DNA of 64,000 bases, from positions 1,112,001 to 1,176,000 of the forward strand of contig CM068313.1 in NCBI GenBank assembly GCA_034766995.1, written 5' to 3'. The notes beneath the pieces were generated by a model. It was given only the letters and a program-made list of their open reading frames with translations. It searched no databases and was not told where the DNA came from. This DNA is from Acanthacorydalis orientalis. Its lineage: Eukaryota > Arthropoda > Insecta > Megaloptera > Corydalidae. Positions 26,953 to 41,648 of this stretch are shown here, one piece after another; within the stretch, counting starts at the first letter, position 1; each line of letters starts with the position of its first letter. A program made the translations under genes and the position numbers.

Positions 26953-27479
26953 AGAGAGAGAGAGAGAGAGAGTCCCAAGCAATACATGCGTTATTTCCAG
27001 TGACTGCTATTTTACTTATTCCCTATAAAAATGTCTTATAAGCAAAGATTAAAAGTTCAACTGTAACAGAACTAGAAACAATCGAAAATCTAGTTCCAAA
27101 TGATACGAACCCGTCACTCGATTTACGCGGACTTCTTGTACGCGGTCAGAAAGTGTATTATAATCTTTAATTAATTTATAACGTGTCGATGAGATCCAAT
27201 TTTCACTTGGCTGTACTAATTAAATCATTCTAACCTTTTCTAATTTACACTGAGCATGTTGCTGCGTATTACTTTGCGATGACATTATAGTCTTGTGTTG
27301 AACGTTCGGAGCAAAAAACACTAGCACTCAGAGATAACGCGTAGTAAGCAAGTAAACACGAGTAACCAGTGTTATATTTTTTCTTTAGTATTTTTTTTTC
27401 GTACTGTCGGACTCTATTTACGCGGTTTTCTCCCGCGTAAAAACCGCATGGAACGATTAATCCGCGTAAATCTAGGGAC

Positions 27480-27518
<39 letters not shown>

Positions 27519-27699
27519 AAAGGAGGATGAAGGGAATACCTATATATATATATATATATATTTCTTGGTGACGACTATTTTGTTTATCCCGTGTAAAATG
27601 TTTGATAAACAACGATTAAAAGTTTAACTATGACAGAACTGGAAACAATTGAAAATCGAGTTGCAATGTATATATATATATATATATATATATGTACAT

Positions 27700-27756
<57 letters not shown>

Positions 27757-27915
27757 GAGAGGATGGAGGGAATACCTAAAAATGTATATTATTCTCGGTG
27801 ACGATTATTTTGCTTATCCCGTGTAAAATATCTGATAAACAATGATTAAAAGTTTAACTGTGACAGAACTGGAAACAATTGAAATCGAGTTGGAAAATAT
27901 ATATTTATTTATTTA

Positions 27916-27961
<46 letters not shown>

Positions 27962-30900
27962 CGAAAGGAGAACGGAGAAAGTACCTAAATATATATATAT
28001 ATATAATTTTGGTGACGATTATTTTGCTTATTCCGTGTAAAATGTCTGATAAACAACGATTAAAAGTTTAACTATGACAACTAGAAATAATTGAAAATCA
28101 AGTTGCAAATTATATATATATATATATATATATATAATTTGCACTGAAAATTCATGAAATTGACATCACTAAGCATATATTAAAGAGATTCAGTGGCGCA
28201 CTCAAGATTTAATCTTTTTTTTGAAGGGGGAGAGGTAGTGTCGAACGGATAAATTTTTTTTAATATGAATTCAATAAAATTAATTAGGTGATTATGACAA
28301 AAATATTTAAAGAATTGAATCCAGTTTTATTTTCTCTTAACAAAGCTCTTGAATTACTTCATTCGTAGTTACATTAAAGCCTCTGTGTATTTAGGTGATA
28401 GTTGGTTGGTTATTGGGGTTTTAGGGCGCTTCGACAGCTAAAATCATAAGCGTCCGATTTTAGGTGATAGTGATAGGGGATTACATTAATCTCTCTGTGT
28501 ATGTAGGAGGATTTTCGCGCGATGATTTTGTTTTGTTTTCTAGTGTTTTTTCCCTTTTTCGTTTGATAGATACCAGGGGCCTCTTGCCCCCCTTCTCTGT
28601 GTGCGCCACTGTCGAGTTTCATCCCTCTATGCATGTTAAAATATATAAAGTATAATATTAAAGAAACAGTCAACGTCTACTTACAAGAATTCTTTCCATT
28701 TTTTTCGATTTCTGTAAATAACCAACAACTTCACATCGAATACTATTTCGTGCACAATTTTTAATCGTCCTCACCATTCCGTTCACAAGTTGTGTACGAC
28801 AATTACGAAAAAAAAGGAGAAAACAAATAAAAATATGACTACGCGACATTTGTTTTCATAGTTATTTACATTTCGCGAATACATAGTAGCCTATGAAACA
28901 AATGATCTATACTAGTCGGTATCGAGGCGCGAACGAATTAACAAGCGCAGCACGAGTGACTGGATGTTCATAGCACGCTTGCTTTTCGTGCATTCTATCG
29001 CATGGATTACTTAACTTTTCGATTAATCAGTTTATGTAAGTTTTTGTTATAAATGGTTAAGGAAAAATATGTCGAACATATCTGTATGTCTGTATCCGTA
29101 GATATAGGTATGCTTGTTACGGCAGTGTCTGAACTTTACTAGAAAAAATCCCGAGTCCGCACAGATGCTCGTGTGTCTAGATACGGGCCTGTATGATGGT
29201 TTACATTGTACACAATTTGCTAAAAAAAATGATCAAGTGCGCACATATGCCTGTATGTATGTATCGATGGCTGGAGTTGTGCTAATCCTCGATTCATTTC
29301 AATTTTTTTACATGCAATTCGTCTTTACTGAAAAGACTCACCACCTTTCTAGTCATCAATCGTTTCGGGGGCACATCGTATAAGCTAAGAAGTGTTTACC
29401 AAGTGCCAAAAATTTGAAACGAATCGGTTATTGCCGGCTTTCGAAACGCCAGCCCGGAATTGTATGAATTTTATTGACGAGTTCTGTTCGTGTCACTCAT
29501 TCGTCTCATTTATCATCCGTGTAGAATCGTACGGAAAACAACGAGCACGTAGACAGCGTGTCCGCACAAGAGACCGAACGAGTGAACTCGGTCCCGTCCG
29601 ATGCGGACGCGTCTACCTCGAAGCCCGTGATCGACGTCCACGTCCAAAGTCCGGTCGCCAGGCCCGTTCGGAAGACGCAGATACCCGAGAAGATCGAGCC
29701 GCTGATCGAATACCTGCTCGAGAGCGTCAAGAAGAACAACGTGAGTACCGTTTTTCACCAAAATTTATTTGTTTAAATCAATACAAGTCATTACTATTAT
29801 AAACACTATTTTTTCTCGTACGACATTTTTCGACTGGACAAATTTTGCATCGGTGATAGGTTATATTTATTATTACACACATGCCGAACAGATCGGTTTC
29901 TCGTCACGGACTGCGAATTCCTTATCAGTGACCGGTTTGGAGCACACCTACGGATAGAGAATGACAGTTGAGAAATTCAGTCGGAACTCTCATGACAGAA
30001 TTGTCAGATACGACCGTCAATTGTCTGATTAACAGACGAAATGCGTTTATTAGAATGTCCGATATTCGGTTGTCGAACGCGCAATGTTTACTGATTTGTG
30101 TACACGGGCGCAGCATTCTAGATCCGTGTATGTGCGCTGTCGACTCGTTCGTCGAAGAAAATGTAACGTTTAACCGTTTCCTTACCGATTTAATTAAAAT
30201 GCCGAAGTCAAAACGGAATAAAATAGATTTTTTTTTTTTGGAAAAAAAATCAGTTTTAAACGTAAATCACGATTCGTTAATTTATTTAACATCAGTCTTG
30301 TGTCCGTGGGACCCGACACGTCTTGACAGTCCGTACAGACGACTGGCAGTCGATCGAACTTTATGATAAACTTACGCCACATTTGAAGCACTCCTGGTGC
30401 CAGTCCTTGTCGAGTGCAGTGATCTTCGAAGTGGTTATAATTAATTTGCACTCGTCGCAACGCGTGCCGAACTGGTTGTAGAAATCGTCGCTGCAGTACG
30501 GTTTCTCATCTTTGGTCATAAACTGCGTGCCGATCAGCGGTTTCTTGCATGTCGTGCACACGAAATGATCCTCGTGCCATGTTTGACCCATGGCAGTGAT
30601 CACTGTCTGTAAAACAATAATAAAAAAAACACCGTCAGATGTCAATCTTATCAGTAGGTTCCGTGCTATGATCTGATCGTGAATTTTGAATCGCTGTGTC
30701 ACTCGTATTGTTTTATGACAATAAAAAAATCCGTGTTTTTTTTCTATAAAGAGAGTTTTACATTTATGAATAATCATCTGAGAATTAGAGATTTTTTTTG
30801 AGATTAGTTTTTTAGAGATTTCTTGATAAAAAGAATGTAAGAGTCGTTCGAAACGTGTATTAAACAGAATTTGTCGCTGTTTAATTAAACAAAAGATCCA

Positions 30901-33900
30901 AATTTTATTTATGTGCATTGTTAACTTACAAACAAGTAAAGCTCGATTTTCATAGCACACTTAACGTTGTTTGAGAGCAAACTTCTACTCAGGCGCGTCG
31001 TTAACTTACAAACAAGCACAGATCGATTTTCACAGCACACAGAGCATTGTTTTTCATACGTTATCTTAACGTACATCGATTATTTGATCGACTATTAAGT
31101 AAGGCGTGTTTTGCGACACATGGTAACTAGTGTCGGGTCCGAAACTCGCGACGAGTCAAGACGCGCGTTTATATCTAGCTAATAGAAAATCGAACAAGTA
31201 CTTATTTCATATTTTCATTAGAGTTCTGGTCAAAGGATCTCCATTTTTCACACGGTCCGTTGTAAATGCAACCACCTTGTCTTACTAGGCTGCGTCGCGT
31301 ATTTTTAATGCCTTAAATATCGAATCTGATCAAATGCGAGTCGTACAAATTCACGAATGTCTTTTTTATGTGTTAACACGTTCCCCTACACGATTCAAAA
31401 TGCAAGTCCGGTTGCTTCGAAAGCAACCCCAATCTAGTGAAATGAAATCGTACACTCACCGAATCAATAAACTCCTTGCATCCAAAGCAAACTTTTCCGA
31501 ATTTTTTCATATAGCAAGAATAACAATAGTTCAGTTCATTTTTGGTACGGTAGCTCCCCTCGATACAGTTCTTGCAGTCAGAACATGTGAAATGGTTCTG
31601 GCAGTAGTGTTTACCGTCGGCAACGAAATACTAGAAAAAAAAATCAAAGCGGTTTTTAACAGCTGTATATTTTATTCTCCTCCTCTACGATCTCGTTGCA
31701 ACGGGTCACGTCCATGTTTGTTGTGACCAGTTTAGACTTTTGGTCGCGTACATATAACCTACTTTGAGTTTATTACTCGTCCGCGAACAATGAATAATCT
31801 TAAAGTGTACTACGAGGGATATCTGAAGTGTTTTGCAAGGGAGCTCGTGACTCTTGAACGGTTCGAGATATTACGACGAGGCAAAAAAGGTCGAACTCAT
31901 ATAATATAACCTTTCAAACGACGTATTCATTTTTCAACACAATCATTGTCAATCTATTTGAACAGCATTCGAAATTGCACTCACCTTTCCTTCAATGGTC
32001 GTACTACATACTACGCATTTTACGGCATCCATTGTTTTTTATCAAGTTTTCTTCGTCGAACTGAAAAAAATACATTCATCAGATTTTGTTATATTTTGTA
32101 GTTACTTGATCTATTAATCTATTGTAACTAATCTCACTAGGCTGTGTTAACAATCTGCTATTAAAAACTGCAACTAGATCTCACTAGTAAGCAGTGTTTA
32201 CCATACCAATAGATCTATGTTTGGTTTTTAAATTTATTAACAATAATTCTATTAGTATGACTAGATCTAATGGTATATCAAGCATAATCAACTAGTGAGA
32301 TCTAGTTCTAGTGTTTATAAAAAAAATCGAGCATGGCCCTCTCTGTTCAAACTTAAACTCTGTTGTCCTTACTCATACTCTTTTACCTTAAAAACCTGCA
32401 ACTACATCTAGCTAATCAATAATGTTTGCTTTTACTAGGTCCTTATTTTTATCACTAGATCTAAATATGGTTATTAAATTTATCAAGAATAGTTTTAAGA
32501 TTACGACTAAATCTAGTGATATATACATCCTCGATAAAAGCGGAGACCTAGTTACAGTATTTAGTGAAAGATTAGAGATGTGATAGTAGATATAGTAAGA
32601 TATAGAGACATTAAAGATACAGTGTTTAGTGAAATGGTAGATAAAGAGAAAGATGCCCATATCCCATTGTGTTTATTTGATCCGATATTTTTTTTAATTT
32701 TAGGTCGATAGAAAAATAATTGCGTTTTATGACCTTCGAATTCATATAAAAATCCGCAATTATTTTCCTACCGACGTGATACTGTCACGCACGGTTTAGA
32801 CGTCTTCAGGTAGATTTTTCATGAATATCATGAATGAATTTAAATTTAACTCTCAATCGTGAAACCAGACTTATTAAAGATCGTAGGCATCTAGATAGAT
32901 ATCATCGAATATAATAATAATAATAACACTGAAGAAATAGTACCGATTATTTTAAATTTTTCATGTCTGTCGCGTATGAATAGAGGAACGTTTTTGTAGA
33001 ATTGCATTGAGATCCAGTAAATCATTTAAGAGAAATTAATTATAATTAAATGAAATTTTTGTTGCACGATTCGCAAATTGCTGGACTGTAAAAGCGCGGC
33101 AATATCAGAGACAGCTGAGACATTTGAACAAAACAATGCAGTTTTGTACATGACGTACAGCTCACTGTTTCTCTGTCACTCTCTTTTCTGTTATCATCTT
33201 CGTACTTTTTCTTCCTAGTGTGCAAACGAGCCGTCCTATAAACAATGACTGTCTAGTGTTATAGCGTTGTCCACTTTAAATAAATGTAGAGTGAGAAGTT
33301 TTCACTGACAATTCCGAGTAGAAGATTTAAAAACATTCAAACATTTCTCCAGAATGTCTTATAATTTTTAACACTTTACAACCGTCTTGTACACTCAATA
33401 TAGCAGGTAATGAATACATTTTCTTGTCAACAATAAAGTTTTTTTAGTGGATTCAGGCTCTTAGTATTTTTGTATTTTGAGCGCTGAGTACGTGGCCTTC
33501 AGTAAGAAAAATTTCGGCCATCGAAACTCGCGAGTTCGTTGAAAGGGATTTTGTTACTAGCCAAATTGTTTACGATTGAAAAGCAACATCTTTTATTGAA
33601 AGAACTTTTCACAAACTATATTCGTACAAAATAGACAGTCTCGACTAAAATATATTTTTTTATGACCTAGAAAACCTTTTTCACCGTTTATGGGGGAGAC
33701 TACTGGCCAAAATATTCAAGTTATTAGAATTGTACGAGTTGAAAATAGTATTCGATTCATTTATTTTTCAAACTAACTGAAATGGTTACTCGTGTTTTCA
33801 TTTGATTGCGAATCATGTAAATTTTGGTCCTGAGATTTTTAATAAGGCTTAGAATATATTTGTGCTAAAAGAGAATATGCCCTCCTCACCCAAAAACATT

Positions 33901-36122
33901 AACATCACACAATACAAGCATATTTCTAGTTTATAAAATCATCAGCCTCTCCTTTTCATTTTAAATTCTCTAAAATTTACAATTGACATTACGATAGATC
34001 AAATTTCTGAAAACATGTCTCACTGAACGGTTCTATTTATTTATTTTTTGATTATTTCTATTACTGTCACGTAAATCCATATAATAGTTATGATACCACA
34101 CACTTATTAAAAAAAAGAGGCGTGCGATATCTAGATTAATCTTAGAACAAATATATATTTCTATAATAGATAAAAAACATCCAAAACTTATGACCTTGTC
34201 GTGTCAGTCAATTTTTAATAGTCGGCTTATTGTCTCTAAATTACATGATTTATTTTAATCCTTCGAGATAATGAATCGAAGTTCAAGTAACTAAACGTAT
34301 TAAAACTGAAAATAACACTATGTAAAAAATAAATGTGTTATCTTTACCACACAAATTCTTTAAATCAGAATATTTTCTTAGCAAATAGTTTTTATTAAAA
34401 AAATTGTTTATTTTATTCACTGGGGTGGATTTTACGAATGGGTAAAATCTAGTCAAAAAATAATATATGAAAGTACGATTCGTAACCATAACAGAATAAT
34501 AATTTAACATTGAAGCGATGGAAACAACCAAGCTTGCAAAAAAAGATACTGATTCACCAAAAGCGTTAAGGAAAATATTTTAATTTCAAGATATTTACTT
34601 ATCAACAGTTATACATACAAAAAAAAATATAAAACCGGTACGAAACTATTCACAAAAATCCTTTTTGTGATAATCCGTTACACACGACATGCAATTATTA
34701 GAAGAAGAGACTAAAAGAAAACAGATTTTAATCGAACCCGTACCGATCCGTGCAAATCCACATCGAACATTTTTATACAAAAACATTTACATACCGTATC
34801 CTTGTCGAAATATATCTGTATGATAAAAAAAAATATCGATAAATGTGGAAATAATCAATTTATTTGAAAAGGAAACAACACACAACAGCAGTACACAAAA
34901 ATGTCAATATAACAGTGACTGTTTTTCCAGCAGCCACTCTGACACCACAAATTAAACACATCCTACAAATAAAAACACCTGCAACAGACTTTATTGATCA
35001 AACTATCGTGCGGCTAAAAATAGCTCGCCGGTTATTTTTAAACTTATTGATTTTTCGTAGGACGGTTTCGCAGACGAAACGAGCACGAAGAACGAGCTCG
35101 AGGCTATACTCGCCCGGATCGCCGATACGAGAGGTAGCGGCGGAGCGCACACGAAGGACAACAAACGACGGTGAGGTTCTTTTGATATTATCGTATGAAA
35201 AAGTTTTTGTCTTACCGTGTAAAAGAGTTTCCGGTGTAACACTCTCACGAGTACTATGTTCAGAATGTTCGAATTTGGGTTTTTTATATAGAACGGTGAA
35301 TGGGATTGATAATTCAGAGTAATAAGGCGTTGTTGATTAGATAATAATAGTAGATACGATGATGAGTTCATTGGAAAAACACTTCTAATCTCTAAATTTG
35401 TAATATTAATCGTTTTTTAATGAGAGAATTTCATTATTGACTAAAAGTACCACATATCTACCTTGTGATATGTTACTAGAGATTGTTATCTAGAAAAAAG
35501 TGGAACGTTACAATTATGGATTCGAAGTTATGTTATACTGACCGATAGATGGTCCATTTTCTACGCCGAAAGAGATTTACAGTGTCTGGTCTTTAATTTA
35601 ACAGAAATGTTCAAATTCTTATTATAAAATTATTACTGATCGCTTATTGACAACCATATTGCTTTATTTTTAAATTTCTGACATTCATTGTTGTCTCTGA
35701 AATATATTCAAACATTACACATATTCTAAAAAAAAAAAACACACAAATAATACATATTTTCGGTAGACTGAATATTTATTAATAATAAATAATAATGAAA
35801 GATATTTACAATAATTAAAAAGGTCAGATTAAGGAGATTAATAATAAAGATATAAAGATTCACAAAAAAACGGAACGTCACCGATAAAGACAGAGAGAAC
35901 CGTAAACACTGTTTTTACTATCTTTCATCTTTTTCCAACATTATCATATGAGTTTCTATTACAATATTTGATTGTTTTTTTTGTTTTACCTCTTTTTTGA
36001 ATTATTTTAAATAGCGTATCAAGTTTATTTTTTTCAATAAAAGTATTTACAATTATCAATAAATATATATATATATTTATATATATATATATAAATATAT
36101 ATATATGTATATATGTGTGTAC

Positions 36123-36206
<84 letters not shown>

Positions 36207-39200
36207 GTGTGTACAATTATATATATATATATATATATACGTAGGTTGAATTTCTATATCTTTTTAATTATTATTAACCTCATTAATTGTATTTCTAAAT
36301 AATCTAACCTATTTAATTATTTCAAATATCTTTCATCATTACTTATTATTAATATTCAGTCTGACGAAAATATGTATTACTTGTGATTTTTTTTAGAATA
36401 TGTATAAATGTTTGAAGATATTTTAAAGACAACAATGAATGTCAGAAATTTAAAAATAAAGTAATATGGTTGTCAATAAGCGACCAATAATAATTTTATA
36501 AGACGATATATATATATATATACATAAACGACTACGTTGCAATATATCTGCGAGAATGATAATATAGACATTTTCAGACAGTTTCAGTCGGGTGTCTGCG
36601 CAGAACGTACTGCGCATAGAAAAACACGTGACCGAGTTATTATAACCTGAAAGTTCTCATTATCTTGTTTACGGCCATTTTATTAGTACATGCTGTACTT
36701 TGCAGACATTGTGGTACCGAGAACTGTGCGCACCGGCTTTCGCGCAGAAGTCCCTTCATTTTGCTACTAGCGCCATCATCCGATAATCGAGTTTCATAAA
36801 TTGATTACAATAGGTAATCGACCGAGTTCGGTCTCCCTCGTATAGTCTCCTTGGCTTTTACACACTTACCTAGTTTTATGCTTCGATTCTTGTTTCTGAT
36901 TGGTTGCTATGGTTACATTGTCGTGTAAACACTGAGATATTTGTCTGATTGGTGAAAAAAAAACCGACGCCTCCTCCGTAGTACGGTTGCACGTACCAGC
37001 TTTTCCACCTGTGTTCATCGACTAGGCTGGCGGAGCCAACTGCGGTAGTGCAATGATGTCTTTTCCGACTCTTGCGCTTTCACTCTATATGGCTGACTAA
37101 TTAAGGGGCACTGTATAACGAACTCTGGAACGCTTTGAATGTGCGTTTCTATTCAAAAAATCGTACCGAAACGGGCGATTCGATGTGTTGCGGTACGACA
37201 CGGAGCACTGTATTATGCTTTTAAGGAATCTCCGCCAAAAAAAAAAAACAAGAGGGGATAATAACGGCCACACAGTATCACCCCTAACAGTAGTTCGTTT
37301 TAGTAAAAAGTGCGCGAGCAGAACGCGCGTCGTTACCCCGTGAAGGGACTCATAACGGCTGAAATTCCGAGAACAGAGCTAGTGAACGACAATGCCCGCG
37401 CCCTCCCACCCCCACAGCGCGTTATCGACTTGCAAAGTAAACAAAAGTGCATTTTAATCTGGGTTATCTGTGTATGAGGAAATCTTTCAATCATTCAATA
37501 GTGCGTGCAATTGTTTTTATTATGTAAACAACAGAAAAATTAACAGATTTCAGTTGTACAAATATACAAACAATACAATGTCGATATCCATTGTTCTCGA
37601 TATCAACATATGTAACGTGCAATAATTAATTAGAATAATGCACTGAGGTAGCAAACCAGATAAGAGAGTGCAAGCGAATACCGTAAAGCAATACCTGTCA
37701 GAACTGACCGGCGAGAGAACAAACGAACGACGAACGGGCGACAGAACGCACGGCTACGTGATCCGTTTTTTGTCTGCAGGTCCGCACGGAACGCGAAATT
37801 GTACTACGTGTCGCACAACGCGCCCGACGAAAGTCCGGACGCCGATGCCGACAACGGCGCTGACTCCGAGCCGGGCGTATCGAAACAGGATGAGAACATT
37901 GTTAGCCTGAGCGCGATAAACGATATTTTATCAAGCACGCTACAGGAAACGTCGCGCAGGGCCGGAGCGTCGAGACCGGGCACCAGACGCGGCGGCGATT
38001 TCAAAATACCGCAGTCGGTCGTCAACAGGACGCTCAAGTTCAGGGAGCAGTACGCGTGCCACGTCCGAGCGAACAACATGTACGCGGTCAAGAAGAACAG
38101 GAGGCCGTGGGAGACGGTGTCGCGGTGAGTGTCGACACAGTGTATCGTTATAAGGGCGGGGCGATTCGCGTGCGACTGTCCGGTGTTCGGGAGACCGCCG
38201 TGCCGGACCGCCCGGCACCGGCTGCTCGGAACGCCGCGCGTTTCACGTACAGTCGGTTTTTCAGTGTCACGGCGCTCTGGATACGATGGCGTCGCTATCG
38301 AAATGCGCACAAGCAACGATCGAAGACGACCGATAATGATTTATTAGGTCTGTTCGATCTGTACTCTGAACTTACTTGGAGTTTCCATCGAACAGTTTAG
38401 AGTTAGTAAGTTCTGAACAGGAGATTTTTTACTCTGAACTTACTCCTGCTTTTTGTTAGAGTAACGCTTTAATACACTAGCGTCGCTGTTGCGTATACTC
38501 GACATTAATTTACCAGGTTTTTTTTCTGTGTTAAATATATATTTTTTTAAACCTTTTTTATATAATAGTAAACATTGGTTCAATAGCAATAGAGCTACGA
38601 GAACTAACAAGGTGAGGATACGCCCTCGGAAATTGAGTTCGGGACCACACCTCGTGTAGCGGTAGCGTACCCCAAAGGTGTTAATATAGTAACGTACTAG
38701 TTCGTACTATCCAGCCATTCTCGAGAGAAAACGCTCCAAAGTTTCCGCATCGGCTTATGAGAGAAAGATTATTACTGATTGTTAACTATCTTGATAGCTA
38801 GGCGGTAACGCGTTAGCTTCGAATGTGTCAGGTTCGGTTCTCGCTCGATCCGTGCAGTTTTTTTCCTTCACCTGAATAATTATTTAATGCATTTAATGGA
38901 TCTTATTGAACAAAAATTAAATAGGGATGAAATAACAACTTGTATTTTTTTTTGGTAAAAAGCACCTTTTTAAATTTTGACAATTTTATTTCGGAAAATG
39001 ATTCTTTCGAGGAATTTTTTTAATTTCTTGCAAACATATTCACATATTAAAGCATTCATGTGTTATATGATCCCGTTAAAGTGATCACGTGGTATATCCA
39101 TGAAAGAATTTTATACTTTTCTCTGTACACAATATTCCGCGGAGTGTACCAAAAAATTGCGTCGAATGAAAAGTCCTAAGATACAGATAATTCGATGGCG

Positions 39201-40065
39201 CGGATGCTTTATATTTACCGCTTTTTGATTCGACTTTTTTCTGACGAAAAAAAAAAGAAAAACGGTAATTTTTTTCCCCTAACGAAATCAAAGTCAAGAT
39301 TATGACAAATGACAGAACCACATAATGTAAGATAGCACACGTCGAAGTCTAGTCTTAAAGGGATTTAATTCCCAGGAACGGCATATCAACAACAGGATTA
39401 AAAAAATCAAAAAGTAGTGAAGGTAAAGCATCTGCGCCATGGAATTCTCTATACCTTAGGATTTATCATTTTTCATTATGATGCAATTTTTTGTACATCC
39501 CCCACCTTGACCGAGTTATTCGATGGGGACCCCTAACCGACGAATCTGCACAAACTTATCAAGTTGAACGTAAGCGTACAAAAATAAACTGTTGTCTGTA
39601 AAATCATACGATACATTTTAAACAATCTCCGTCGTTCGATAAAAACAGGTTCAAAGTAAAGTTACAACAATCAAGGTAAGTTCCGAGTACACGTCGAACA
39701 TTTTTGATTGAAACAAGGGCGAGTTCTGTTCGATAAAAAGAGAATGCACTCGTGAAAATTGATACCGATCTTAAAACGTATTATATGACTCATCCGGTTT
39801 ATTTTTATCGTTTAAAAAATTAAAGTGCGACAATTTGGCCAGATTAGCGTTTGATTTAATCTGTTTTATTGTGAAATGTCAATCTACGTTGTTGTCCGAA
39901 TAAATATCTTTCTCATAAAAAAATGAAATATCGGATTAAAATACAATCGCTGTTCCTTTTAAAATAAAATCGCTGTTCCTTTTAATTGTTCGATGAATGA
40001 AATATAGCACGTTTCAATTCGTTATCGGTAACCTTGATTGTACTTACCTATTTACACATATATAC

Positions 40066-40112
<47 letters not shown>

Positions 40113-40177
40113 GTACATATATATATATATATATATATACATGTATATATATATGTGTATATATATATATATATACG

Positions 40178-40224
<47 letters not shown>

Positions 40225-40265
40225 GTATGTATATATATATATATGTATATATATATATGTATATA

Positions 40266-40318
<53 letters not shown>

Positions 40319-40327
40319 TATATGTAC

Positions 40328-40374
<47 letters not shown>

Positions 40375-40947
40375 GTATATATGTGTAAATAGGTAAGTAC
40401 AATCAAGGTTACCGATAACGATTTGAAACGTGCTATATTTCATTCATCGAACAATTAAAAGGAACAGCGATTGTATTTTAATCCGATATTTCATTTTTTA
40501 TGAGAAAGATATATTTATTCCGTCAACAACGTAGATTGACATTTCACAATAAAACAGATTAAATCAAACGCTAATCTGGCCAAATTGTCGCACTTTAATT
40601 TTTTAAACGATAAAAATAAACCGGATGAGTCATATAATACGTTTTAAGATCGGTATCTATTTTCACAAGTGCATTTCTTTTTATCGAACAGAACTCGGTC
40701 AAAAATGTTCGACATGCACTCGGAACTTACTTCGATTGTTATCACGTTACTTTGAACTTGTTTTTTTTCGAACGACGGAGATTGTTTAAAGCGAGTCGTA
40801 TGATTTTACTGATAACAATTTATTTTTGTATGCTTACGTTCAACCTGATAAGTTTGTGCAGATTCGCCGATTAGGGGTCCCTGTCGAATGACTCGGTCAA
40901 GGTGGGGGATGTACAAAAAATTGCATCATAATGGAAAATGAGAAATC

Positions 40948-41009
<62 letters not shown>

Positions 41010-41582
41010 CACACACACACATCCCTCAATTTACGCGGGACTTTTTTTACACGCAAATTATACCTCTATTTACGCTGCACTTTTCATACGCGGTATCGAT
41101 TTACGCGATCTCATTTTACGCGGTCAGATAGATTTCATTTTGTATAATTTTTCATTGTGTTTATTATACATCAAATTGACGCGAATTCCACCTTGAACGT
41201 ATAAAAGCACGGCAGTGCAGTGGAAAACACGCTCGGAGAGACGTCACGTTGCCTCACTGATCATCTTTGCGATCCTGATTTACGAAGCCAGAAAATAATA
41301 TATTTTCCTAGAAGTTTTAATAGTACGTAACAAGTGTATGCAAGTGACACCGATAGAAAAAATTATCTACTTTCGTTTTCTAAAACGTCATTATTTTTTT
41401 TTTTAATTTATGTGAAATAAATATGTGTCTCTACAACTTTACTAGCTTTTATTTCCAAAATTTTTTCTATTGCACTGACAGACCCAATTCACGCGATTTT
41501 CAGTCGCGTAAAACGAATCCACGCGGAACGGATACTCCCCGTAAATTGAGGGACCGGTGTGTGTGTATGTATGTATGTATGC

Positions 41583-41648
<66 letters not shown>

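Noticed and set aside
39997..40443. Open frames on both strands encoding Tyr/Ile repeats
   Set aside because: Pure consequence of TA/TG microsatellite within a palindrome; same for frames at 1189, 10322, 36034, 40871, 41423, 60477 and 62271.
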